NCBI RefSeq assembly: GCF_030848805.1
Contig: NC_092363.1
Coordinates: 16,896,600-16,960,599 of the forward strand
Reading direction: 5' to 3'
Origin: Temnothorax longispinosus
Lineage: Eukaryota > Arthropoda > Insecta > Hymenoptera > Formicidae
Length of the DNA stretch: 64,000 nucleotides
Shown: one piece after another, positions 47,754-59,375 of the stretch
Position numbering within the stretch: the stretch's first letter is position 1
Layout of the letters: the number at the start of each line of letters is the position of its first letter
The notes under the pieces: generated by a model
The model's database searches: none
What the model was told of the DNA's origin: nothing
What the model saw: only the letters and a program-made list of their open reading frames with translations
Position numbers and translations under genes: made by a program

Positions 47754-50641
47754 GGAGCGCGATCGTGCCTCTGCGAGTATATGCACGATCTCGGAGAATG
47801 CAGAGGTCTAAGAGCTGAATTTATAATCGTTTCTCGAGGAATTAAGATTGTTTCTTTATACCCGTATGCATATTTGTGTATATGCATAGGTGTATGAACA
47901 AGAAATCTTTATTTCTGGAGAGAGGCGTCTGCGCGGTGTTTTAATTTTTTAAACGTCGCTTGGACGTCTTTAAGCCGGCTGCATCAACGTTGCTCGACGT
48001 TGTTAATTTCGGTTAAATAAATTTTCTTTCTCCGACTATATCATAGGTAAGATTATAATCTAGAGATGAGTAGAGCGAATCCCTGAGGCAAGGGATTATT
48101 TAACCCGTCGAGAGATCGTTGGTGCATTCGCGTTTCAGACCTCTGTGTTATTTGAGAAATGATAGGAAATGATCGAGAAGCATGCTCTTTCTCGAGATTC
48201 GTCGAGGTGAAAGAGGTGTTATTCCGTGCTGCTCCAAACGACGGGCCCGACATTACAGATAATACTCTCAATATGATGCTTTCGGGTCTAATAAATGTCG
48301 AGTTTGCTCATTGATTGCGAGAGGTTGACTCCCGGATCTTTACTACTCTATCGCGGTGTTCAAGTATTACTATACTGTCTGTCAATGCCGATCCCATGTT
48401 CTGTCGGTCTTCTATTTACACTCTTTGCGGAACACTAATAGTCCATACATTATCCTCCTCTTACAGCAACGACGAAGTTCTAACCGAAGCTGTATTTACC
48501 ACTGCCGCGTTATACTCGTCGTATTGTCATCGCGTCTTCTCTACACACACTGCCATAGACATATAGAACTTCATACATAGCCCTCGTCTCGATCGTTCTC
48601 CATAATGTCGTTCGCGAGAAAGATCGTAGATTCGTGGTGATCGGGTTATTTCCGTCGCTGATTGTACGAGCGGCGATAGCTTCGTTTCTAGCGATAGCAA
48701 GACACCCGCGAGATGTGGGTAGCTTCAGCGACACGCGCGGAAGCATTTTTATATTTTTATTATCTCGTTCCTCTAATCTAATTATAGAATCTCGTCAATA
48801 ATCAGCATCGAAGTCCGACAATAATGAGTTCGAAACGTTAGGAGGAAAAAAGAGATAGATTAGATTAAGTTAGATTAAGTTTTAAATGATTACTATTGTT
48901 TTTTGAAAATATATTAAGATAATTAATAATTAAATATTTCTATATTATGATATATTAAATATTTTGTAATTAATTAATTATGTCGTATTGTATCATATAT
49001 ATTTTATACTGTATTTATTGTGGTTTATTTGTCAGGCGGCAATATATTGCTATCGCTAGAAAATCCGCGGAGGGTAGGCATGGATCCTCATTTCCTTTGT
49101 CGCTCGTACGTATGCAAATCAGCGAGCCGATCGTCGTAGATTCCGACTTCGGGATATAGTCCTTAGCGGTTGCTCAAAGTTGTCCTGCTTCGTGAACTCT
49201 CGAGAGAAACTCGTCGCGAGCAAGATACAATTAAATTGACTTAAAATACAACAGAAATGGCGGGAACGACGGAAATCGATAGTACATCTAGTAATTGTGG
49301 CTTCTGACGGGTCGTGACACGCCTTGTCGATTTAACATCTTGAGGTTCGGCGACGGTATCGAATATAATATATACACGTACACATATATATGTATATTAC
49401 ATTCGATATATATATATAGGTATATAATCGCTCTAGTGTGCACGTTGGAGAAAGAAAAAGAGAGGAGAAATAGGAAGTGAGAAGAGTTATGATTCGCCGA
49501 TTCGCAAGATGTCTGGACTCTATGACACCGAATGAGCGTGCCTACTAAAATATGCAGCTATTATGATGCATGTGATCGTCGACAGTGCAAACAGTTTGTA
49601 TATAATAAGGCAAAGGTTAGAAGGAGGTTTGTAAAACCGATCGCTTTTTAGAAATAAACCGGTAACGCTAGGTGAGACAGAGAAATAATAAAATAAAATA
49701 AAACAAAAGTAAATAAAGAACGCCGGCTATCGCAGCGATCCCGTTAATTCGATACTCGTTGGTTGGCCCTTCTCCACAGGGGGGGAGGGGGGCTATTATA
49801 ATTAGGACAAGAAACAGACTCGGAAACTTGGCCCGCCGCCCCCGGGGCTGCCGCGCTCTAGGAACGATGTTTGTTTGTATATAGGGAAACATTTATGTAG
49901 GTTTAGCGACAATCTCAATAGCGGATACACACATCCACACGGATGTCCACATTCACACGACACGCACACCGACCGAGCGATGCGGTATTAAGCGCATTAT
50001 TAACGAGCGCAGTTATCTTTAATCGACGGTATAACGATTATCTTACTACGACATGTAATTGCGATAATAATTATTATCATGATTACTATATTTTTTACTA
50101 ATAAAGAGCATCCTTGGAGTCGAGGAAAAAGAGTTTCTTTACATACCGGACCTCTTCTGACAAATCTCAGATTCAGTGCGGCGATAAAGTTAAAAGGCGA
50201 GGACCCCGTGCTGCCGAGAGCAAAAATTGCAGAGCGAGAGAGAGATCGTTACGTTCAAGATTTACGAGTCTGCTCGCCTGGTTAAGTGCGGACCAATTAG
50301 GCGGATGCAGTTTTGGGCATCGCCATTCTCTCGTCGATGATTTACACGACAGTAATTTCTCGCCCGTCGTTTTAGCGTCGTTCGTAATTTCGACTCTTCC
50401 GTCTTGCGAAATTTCGCCGTGACGCGTAATCCGATTTAGATTTCGTTTCATTTACGGCGCGTTTCCTCGCGTCCATCGATTTTAAACGTTACTTGCGCGC
50501 GAAGGCTGTCGCTGTCCTTCGCGATAAATTCCTTGACGAATTTAGAGCGGACGGTACGAAGGCTTTCTTTCGCAATGCGCACTGGAATTTTCTCTATTGT
50601 GCTTTGTTTCGGTGCTCGAGACAAAAGAACACGCGATAACC
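47754..50641. other. Spacer between the CUB gene and the innexin
   Basis: The first part is the CUB gene 3' UTR with AATAAA at 48016-48021. The remainder is AT-rich with a TA/CA microsatellite at about 49365-49425 and a short G-run near 49780-49792. No recognisable exon was seen. The last 150 bases lead into the innexin start. Confidence 0.5.
48016..48021 (+). terminator. Candidate polyadenylation signal of the CUB gene
   Basis: AATAAA, 263 bases after the stop codon. Confidence 0.5.
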
Positions 50642-53600
50642 ATGCTGGACCTCTTCGCACCTATTAAATGCCTCCTGCAGGAAGAATCCGTTCGTGTCGA
50701 CAATGTCGTCTTCAGGCTGCACTCGCGCGTCACCGTTCTCCTGCTGCTCGTTTGCACGATCCTCGTAACTGCCAAGCAGTACATCGGCGAACCGATTTCT
50801 TGCATGACCGATACTTCCGTCGGTACGAATTGTTGTTAACCTTTTCAGCCTCAAGTGTGCGAGCATTTGCATGACTTATTTATTTAAAAGTCGTGCAAAG
50901 AACGAATCGCAATAATAAATTTGCATTTAAAATTCCGTCCTAAATATCTTTCCGCGTTTAATTATATTCAATTATTGCGCGGACAAGAGTTGCTCATCAT
51001 TAATGTTTGATCGTAATTGGTATATCTTGCTGGCAGACAAAGATCCCGTAAACGCGTATTGCTGGATCTACAGCACGTTCACGGTATCACGACATCTGAA
51101 AGGTATTCCTGGACGGGGTGTAGCGAGTGCTGGCGTAGGACAGGCCCTTCCGGATGACGAAGCCCGTCATCATCGATATTATCAATGGGTCAGCTGAATT
51201 TAGAACGTTCACGATACGGATGAGGAGATAACCGATACGGACAAATGTTCGATGAAATAGTCCGTTGACAGGACACGGAAACAAATTTATTAACCTATAT
51301 ACGGAATATATATGTATACTTCGATAAATTATCGATATCAAAGTCGTCGTGCATTCGCCGCGATTTAAATATTTGCCTTCGTTATGAAATTTTTTATAAA
51401 TTACATTTCCCCGCGAGCCTCAAATCAAATCTTTGCTGAAATCAAGTTATATGAACTCGACCGAGACAAGTTTCTTTATTGACTCACACCCCTCAAGGCC
51501 AAAAGCTCAAGAATTTTTATGCTCGATATAAAAGTTCTCCGAGAGACTCCTACTTCCGTTAGACTTCTTCGGGAAATACTCGTCGGGGAAAGATCGACTC
51601 GGAATTCGTCAAAGGTATCCCTAAATTGTTTTTCGATGGGGCACTCTGAAAAATTGAAAGCGAACGGGAAAGAGAGAGATATGCGGGGGACGCGCGAGAA
51701 CGCGCATTCGCTCGCGCGGGCGTGTGTGTGCAACGGAATTGGTCGATCGCGTAAGTTTCCGTATAGAATGCACACACATACTCGCGCGTTCACGTACGCG
51801 AGATGCATGATAACGGTTGCACTTCGTTCCGATGGTCAGGTTGCTCTCGGCTCACCCGCGCATGCAGACGTATTGCGCGAGCGTGAATGAAATCTGAAAC
51901 GTGAACGCGTGAATGTAAAGGAAAACGTCCGGAAAAGACGGAAGACGGCGCGAAGAAATGGAAATAGAGATCGCAGATCCGACTGTTATCCCGCGTTGCT
52001 CTATATCGCGCGATTCGCATCGCGAATATCGCGAAGGGAAACGCATCAGGGAAAAAAACTCTTCCTGTAAGAGATTTTTAGGTCCTCGAATAGAAAAATA
52101 TTAAGTCAAATATAAAAATATCTTCTCCTTGCAGAAAATAAAATAATTTCGGCGATATTTGTCCGCGTATTTATATTCGTTTAAATTTGAAACATTTTTA
52201 TCTTCTTTATTTTATTCACGATATTTTTTGTCTCCGTTGAAAGTTTATTTCTGTTCAAGATGAGTAGAGAGAGAGATAGAGTTCAATTTAAGGAAAATCG
52301 GAAATAAGAATGCCAATGTTCGTTAGGTCTGCTTCGTTCTCGGCTTACAAGCCATCTCTTTTTACGTGCCGCGCGGGTTATGGGGCATCTGGGAGAAAGA
52401 CACCGTAGGCCTCCTTTCGCGGGATCTCGCGTCTCCCTTCCTGAAAGACGTTTGGACCGTGGGGAGGAAGCAGCAGCTCGTCGAGTATTTCACCAGGACG
52501 AATCTGCACGGTCACAACTTTTACGCCATGCGTTTCTTCGTGTGCGAGCTCTTGAATTTCCTAAATTCGGTAAGTATAATTCCCTGCCAGTTTTAGAAAC
52601 GGAAGAGTTTCTACGGAGGTACTTAAGGGATCTCGATCGGCCAACCGGGGATTATGACGTCAGAAGCGAGGAAATTGCGCGGAAATAACCGTGAATAATT
52701 GATTTCTGGATTCGATAATGAGCCCGAAACACGTTCGAAACTTTGCTTCGAAAACGAGTCCGATATATCGCGAGGAAATACAACTCGAGGGCCCTTAACG
52801 TATAAAAATATTTTATACCACTTTACATTCTTTATAATTCCGTGCAAGTGTAAAAATCGACAAATTTACACGATCATCTTAAGGTTCAATATTCGCTGAG
52901 TTACGATTATTAAAAAAAAAAAATGTCACAGAGAGCGCGAAGTTAACGAAAACCCCCCGATAAAACCTTTCATCGATAGATAGGACAGATATATCTGTTG
53001 GATGTATTTCTGGAGGGACAGTTTAGGCGATACGGGCCCTTGGTGACCGGATTCATCGCGGAGGCAAATCCTCACGACAGGATCGACCCTATGGCGCGAC
53101 TGTTTCCGAAGGTGACCAAGTGTACGTTTCACACTTTCGGGCCCGCGGGTTCCGTGCAAACGCACGACGCCTTGTGCGTGCTCCCGCTGAACGTGGTGAA
53201 CGAGAAGATTTTCGTCGTGCTTTGGTTCTGGCTAGTATTTCTCGCGGGCGTCGGTTGTCTGGCGGTAATTTATAGGTAAGTTTGTGCCCGACGGATATCA
53301 CGGCAATTCTGATTACGATGTCAGAAATATACGCGAATAATTCGTAAAATTTATTCTACGCGAGCATTAGTTTTTTGACTTTTCAATTTCCCAGCGCTTC
53401 ACGTTACAATTTTTTTATTATATACATATTAAAAAAAAACTTATTACGTCATAGATCTATCAAAAATCATAAGTATCGTTATAAATCCACGCGATTGATA
53501 TAATCCTTCCATACGTAGGATCGTAGTTTTCTCTCAAGCATGGGCGAGAGTGTATCTTCTGCGAGGCGCAGTTCGCAGACTCGAGAAATCTAAAGCCGAG

Positions 53601-53741
53601 CGTGTCGTACAAGTATTCCATTTCGGCGATTGGTTCCTCTTGCACCAACTCGCACAGAACGTCAATCCTATCGTGTACATGGAGCTGGTTAACGAGATAG
53701 CGAAAGCCTTCACGACCAAGAGTTTCGCGGACTTCGTCTAG
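50642..53741 (+). CDS. Innexin (gap-junction channel protein, inx2-like)
   Basis: Five exons: 50642-50822, 51037-51188, 52327-52569, 52980-53275 and 53519-53741, giving 364 residues, typical for the family. The N-terminus is MLDLFAPIKCLL, followed by VVFRLHSRVTVLLLLVC (first membrane segment) and the family-typical QYIGEPISC. The invariant YYQWV is split by an intron and continues as CFVLGLQAISFYVPRGLW (second membrane segment). Extracellular loop and third and fourth segment marks are NFYAMRFFVCELLNFLNS, PKVTKCTFHTFGP and CVLPLNVVNEKIFVVLWFW. The cytoplasmic tail has FHFGDWFLLHQLAQNVNP. Innexins form gap junctions and hemichannels in invertebrates. The loop is closest to Inx2 in my memory of the family, but the N-terminus and tail are divergent, so the paralogue is left unnamed. 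AATAAA lies at 53921-53926. Confidence 0.93.
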
Positions 53742-54530
53742 ATCCCCCTCGACTCACCTAAGTAGCATTACGCGGAATTCAATTTACGAAGCTCAAAATG
53801 TTCTTATAAGACATAAACGGTCGATGGGTATTCCGTTATAAATGTCCGTCGTTAAAGTGTATTAAATATCTTATGATAAAAGAAAGATAAATATTTAAAA
53901 ACGATGTACTGTGCGATTTTAATAAAGACGATTAAAATTTTCTTAAAAAAAAATTCTAAAAAGATTTATTAAGATATTCGAATTATATTTGAATTATTAA
54001 ATATATTATAATTACGAAATATATTTAAATTATTAAAATATGCGTATTCTCTGTTTGAATTGTTAAAATTTAAAATCTACTGAGGGGCGTACGAATTCCT
54101 TTTCGACAACCCGTGAAGCCGACGAACAATGCGAGCAGATATGCCGGCGGAAGTCTTTTGTTCATCAACGTTACATTCAATTGTCCCGAAACAGAAGCGG
54201 AGATACTCTCTTCTCGCCGTGTATCCATGGGAACGTGAGTTTGACTCAGCCAAATTACCCGAGTTACGGTTCTTAGGGTTAGGGATTGCGCCGGAATTAT
54301 TACGAGTCTCGTCGCGTCGGAGATCTTTCGTGCTCTCGAATTTATCTCCCGGTGCATCCTCGCGTCGTCCCGTGTACCCCGGAATACCTGTGCGCGTTAC
54401 GCATTTCCAAGGTAACGAAAACAGACGACGACGAGGAAGAGTTTTGATTTCGTCGTTTCGCTGCACCCACGGGTTTTGCGTACCGTGACGAAGAGGAAGG
54501 ATTTGCAAAGTCGAAGTTGAACTAGCGAAC
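53742..54530. promoter_or_regulatory. Innexin 3' flank and beta-tubulin upstream region
   Basis: The AT-rich first half contains AATAAA at 53921-53926, the likely innexin poly(A) signal. The second half, about 54080-54530, has higher GC and leads into the beta-tubulin start. No clear TATA box was found. Confidence 0.45.
53921..53926 (+). terminator. Candidate polyadenylation signal of the innexin
   Basis: AATAAA, 180 bases after the innexin stop codon. Confidence 0.5.
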
Positions 54531-57019
54531 ATGCGCGAAATTGTGCATCTTCAGGCCGGCCAATGCGGCAATCAGATTGGAGCCAAGGTATGTTTCACTT
54601 AACATGAATGTCACTCGAGCGTTTTCAAGTAAGTATACATGTACTGCTTATCCAATAGACCGAAAAAAAATCGATCAGAGATCGAAATTCATATATAATC
54701 TCGAAATTTTTATATACGTACGAAAATATCGTTTTGTCTGTAATCAGAACGACTGTGTCCAAGTATCGACTTCCTCGAGAAATTTTCATTTCAATGTTGC
54801 AACAATTATAGTTTTGGGAGGTCATCTCGGACGAGCACGGGATTGATCCTACGGGCACGTATCACGGCGACTCGGATCTGCAGTTGGAGCGAATAAATGT
54901 CTACTACAACGAGGCAACAGGCGGTAAATACGTGCCGCGTGCGATCCTGGTCGACTTGGAGCCTGGGACGATGGACGCGGTCCGCTCGGGACCGTTCGGT
55001 CAAATATTTCGGCCGGACAACTTCGTGTTCGGACAGAGCGGCGCCGGCAACAACTGGGCCAAGGGCCACTACACCGAGGGCGCCGAGCTCGTCGACTCCG
55101 TCCTGGACGTCGTACGGAAAGAGGCCGAGAGCTGCGATTGCCTACAGGGATTCCAGCTCACGCACTCGCTGGGCGGCGGCACCGGTGCCGGCATGGGCAC
55201 TCTGCTCATCTCCAAAATACGCGAGGAATACCCCGATAGGATCATGATGACTTTCAGCGTGGTACCTTCGCCGAAGGTATATCCGCTCTTTGAATTTCGC
55301 TTATTTTTCAATCGCTTCGTTTCACTTCAAATCAGAAAAATCTCGACTTCTCTCTCGATTCTACGGACGATCGCGTCTAGCGTGGTTCTCGAAGAAATAA
55401 TTTGAATGCGTTCTCTCTATATTCACGGGCGAGATCTCCATTGACTTTCGGAAACAATGCGAGATCGGATCTCACGTCAAGAGTTACGTTTCGAATTTTC
55501 ATCGGGAATCATCGGCGTGGCGTATTACGCCGCAACGCAAAAGTCTTTCCCGATGCGCGGGGGATAAGGTACAATGGATGCGAGACAAAGCGGCCGCCAG
55601 GAACCGACCTTTTGTCCTTAATAGGACAATACCGCGCGCATTGCCGGCGTACAATGCTTGTACTTTCTCGTTTGTGTGTACACGGTTGCGCGATACGCGA
55701 GCGCGCCCGATACTCGCGGGGCCGCGGATGCCATACGTTGCACGTCAGCGTCTATTCTCGCCTCCTTCCGAAGGTATCGGACACCGTGGTCGAGCCCTAC
55801 AACTGCACACTCTCGGTGCATCAGCTGGTGGAGAACACGGACGAGTCGTATTGCATAGATAACGAGGCGCTCTACGATATCTGCTTTCGGACCCTCAAGC
55901 TGACCACGCCGACCTACGGCGACCTCAATCATCTCGTCAGCGCGACCCTGAGCGGCGTCACCACTTGCCTTAGATTCCCCGGCCAGCTTAACGCCGACCT
56001 GAGGAAGCTCGCCGTTAACATGGTCCCCTTCCCGCGACTGCACTTCTTCATTCCCGGCTTCGCTCCCCTGACCTCTAGGTCTCAAATTTTTCGCAAGGAA
56101 AACTAATTAAATTGAAAAAAGCTAATTAATTAGAGCGTCAGTCCTCAACGAGAGTTGACGTTATATATCGCTGCTTTATCCAAATAAAATTTCCTAAATT
56201 GCAGTAAAATCAATATAATTAATTAACTAATTAAAAGCAATTATTCGCGTACATAATTTTCTGTCTTTCTTGCTTTCGATGTAATTCTAAAATGATATTT
56301 TAGAGGCTCGCAACAATACCGGGCACTCACGGTACCGGAGCTCACCCAGCAAATGTTCGACGCGAAGAACATGATGGCCGCGTGCGACCCGCGACACGGT
56401 AGATACTTGACGGTGGCCGCGGTATTCCGCGGCAGAATGTCGATGAAGGAGGTGGACGAGCAGATGCTCAACATCCAGAACAAGAACAGCAGCTACTTCG
56501 TCGAGTGGATACCGAGCAACGTGAAGACCGCCGTTTGCGACATACCTCCGCGGGGCCTAAAAATGTCCGCGACCTTCATTGGCAATTCTACGGCTATTCA
56601 GGTTCGTTCGTCGTTTACTTCAACCAAAAAAACTTCAACCGTGAATCAATCAAGCTTTTAGTTCAGTCGATTTCTAAAAATTGCAAATTTTTCCAAAACA
56701 AGTTACCCAACATTCGGTTTCGTCGAACGTCAGGTAACTTGTTCTCTTACTTAAAAAAAAACAAATGTAGTTACATCGAGAACTGAATGTTTTTACGTAG
56801 GAGTTGTTCAAGAGAGTGTCGGAGCAATTCACCGCGATGTTCCGGCGCAAGGCGTTCCTGCACTGGTACACCGGCGAGGGTATGGACGATATGGAGTTTA
56901 CCGAGGCCGAGAGCAACATGAACGATCTCGTGTCCGAGTATCAGCAGTACCAGGAAGCCACCGCCGAGGAGGAGGGCGAATTTGACGAGGAGGAGGAGGG
57001 CGAGGGCGAGGACAAGTGA
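54531..57019 (+). CDS. Beta-tubulin
   Basis: Five exons, 54531-54587, 54812-55276, 55774-56078, 56304-56601 and 56801-57019, giving 447 residues, the normal length. The N-terminus is MREIVHLQAGQCGNQIGAK; MREI is the tetrapeptide read during tubulin mRNA autoregulation (established knowledge). The GTP-binding signature is GGGTGAGMGTLLISKIREEY. Other landmarks are NNWAKGHYTEGAELVDSVLD, FPGQLNADLRKLAVNMVPFP and FTEAESNMNDLVSEYQQYQ. The acidic C-terminal tail is EATAEEEGEFDEEEEGEG followed by EDK. EGEF plus acidic residues is the axonemal motif described for beta-tubulins used in motile cilia or flagella, so a sperm or sensory-cilium role is possible; somatic isotypes in insects can also carry it. 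It polymerises with alpha-tubulin into microtubules. AATAAA lies at 57234-57239. Confidence 0.97.
55271..55778 (+). repeat. 10-bp direct repeat at both ends of a beta-tubulin intron
   Basis: CCGAAGGTAT occurs at 55271-55280, across the donor, and again at 55769-55778, across the acceptor of the 497-base second intron (55277-55773). The splice after CCGAAG is the GT-AG choice that restores the conserved SVVPSPK/VSDTVVEPY junction. Confidence 0.75.
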
Positions 57020-57233
57020 AGATCGTCCCCATCTACGGAAGATGTTTATCGAGTGCTCGCTACACCTGCTGCTTCCTTTCCGCTCTCGTCGCTTCTTTAC
57101 GTAGTTATATCGTCCCACCCTCGTATCCTCTTAGAATGTAAAATAATATGTAGCCGAGCCAACGTCGGCCGACAGCTTGTTGTTCCTCGTCTTCCGCGTG
57201 TCCCCCATCGTCGAAAGTACATTACGTGCACGA

Positions 57234-57239
57234 AATAAA
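57234..57239 (+). terminator. Candidate polyadenylation signal of beta-tubulin
   Basis: AATAAA, about 215 bases after the stop codon. Confidence 0.55.
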
Positions 57240-58993
57240 GGGAAAAAAAAATGAGAGAAGAAAAAAAGAAACGAAAAAAGAAGCTCCTGCTCCATTTTCC
57301 CGCGTAAAAAGCACTCATTTCTCTAGCATCCTCTTAACCGCGTCTACAACACGACGAAACGGAACACTTCTCTCGCACTCTGGGATTTGCGCCTGGTTTC
57401 CGGGTAACCTCCGGTCGCTACGGAGATAATGCGAAATGTACGTATCGGGGAAACGTTTCCTGCTTCCTCTCCTTCAAGTAAAACTGCTACGCGCAAGCAC
57501 CACCGAGAGCGTTTGCTTACCTTCGGTTGCGCACTTTAGTCAAGGAACGAGAAAGAAAGGACACATAAAACCTTAATTAAAAATTGAAATCGACCCCCCC
57601 CTCTTCACGTTCTACATGTTTCAAGCGGCGCGATATTCGCGGTATTCCTTGTTGCTCACCGGCGTGTTCATTAAATGCTTCACAATTAAATTTATCACGT
57701 TTTATTCCCGCTGTTTTTCAATTTTAATACACGCTTAATTTCGCGATTCGTTTTATTAATTTTATTAAATGCCATTTATTCCGTCCGCGGAGCAACGGTC
57801 CGTTTAGCGGGCTAAAAATCACTCGGGGATTTATTTCGGGACACACACTCCATTCTACGCCCGGGAGCGATTCTTTTACAATTCCCAACTCCGCGATAAC
57901 GCGCCGTAATAAATCGCGGCAGGGCGCGTATCGGAGGCTCGTACATCACGCCGGCATCACTGCCGATTGCCGGTGCCGACGTCGGCGCGGTCGGCCGTAT
58001 TCTCGCGCTCTCGGTCCTTGCGTTTTTACGACGATCGAGAACATTATTGGCAATAACTGCACAATTGCCGGCTCGAGGACTCGTTGTTAAGCGACGTGAT
58101 GTCACGCATCCCTGAATGTATCGTGAAAAATGAAACTTACGCGCCCGTCTCGCGCAGCGCGCGAGAAATATCAGCTGTCCTCGGTCAATATTACATCGGA
58201 GATCCGCGAAATCCCGAGACGGACTCGAGAATCCGGTGGACTTATCTCGCTAAAGCGTCTTAAGAAAAGAATATATTAAAAGGGAATGCGTAAGAAAATG
58301 TGTGTGCAGATTAGACGACATCTCCTCTCCTTTTTGCACCACTCAACCTTCAGCAACTTTATGATACGTCGCTTTTACTATTTTAAAAAAAATGTCTTAA
58401 AAGTATATTTTCGAGATTTGGAGATAAGCTCTGCGGGATCGCACGTCCGCATTTACCTACCTACCGCGAGGGCGTTTACGTAACCGCGACCGAGAGAGAG
58501 ACGCGGATGGACGGGGAGGTCGGACACTCCTGCCGAGCACACGTGGGGTCCACATACGGAATGCTAATGCTAATAATGCAGACGTATAAACTTGGGGATT
58601 TAGATCACGGTGTTCCAGTTTCCGTCACCGCGCGTGTTGTTCCTCTGCCGCGGTTTCCCGCGCGATTTTACATCTTCGCTCGGCTCTCGCTAACGATCTC
58701 GGTCTCGCGAGCAAACCTTACATAATTACGTTACGGGGAAAAAAGAGAGAAAATAAAATGGGCGCGAGATATCCTATCGTACTACAAGAGAGAGAACGTA
58801 TTTTACGTATTTACAAGCGTTTGCTGTCACTTGTCATCGACGTCGATATATAGAATAAGCAAGAGGACTTATTCGACGGCGGCGGAGCTGACGTTGTCCG
58901 ATAAGCAAAATAGAACGATAAATAAAAAATGCCATGTATCACATAAAACTCGCAGGATTCACGGGTTAACGGATTTAATCCCTTTCGGCTTAA

Positions 58994-59375
58994 ATACAAG
59001 GTGTCCAACTTCTAGCGCGTTATTTTTTAACGACGGAATCCTTCGATTTGGACTCGAGTTTTTAGCGTGACTATCGCGGAAGGTCATCGTTTATCTTAGC
59101 TTTCCGATCTTTAGCATCGCGTATTTCTATAATAACTAAGTCAAGATTTTATAAAATAAATTCTGTCTGAAATTAAAAGAACGTATCATATAAAATAAAC
59201 CATATTTGGCCACTGAGATTTCATTGGCGAGCAGACTTTCTTTTTTTTAATTACTCGTAACTTGGAAGTTATCGGCGTTCTCGATGTTTTCGCCAAGGAA
59301 AAGCCGATTCCCGAACGATTAAGCAATCCCGTCGTAAAACAAAATTAACGCTCGTCAAGCGGGACACCCTGTATA
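58994..59375. mobile_element. Possible short DNA-element remnant with GGGTGTCC-type ends
   Basis: The left end reads ATACAAGGTGTCCAACTT and the right end, reverse-complemented, reads TATACAGGGTGTCCCGCTT. The ends therefore form an imperfect terminal inverted repeat of about 18 bases around roughly 380 bases with no coding capacity. Ends of this kind recur in insect repeats. The interior does not pair, and no target duplication was identified, so this is tentative. Confidence 0.35.
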
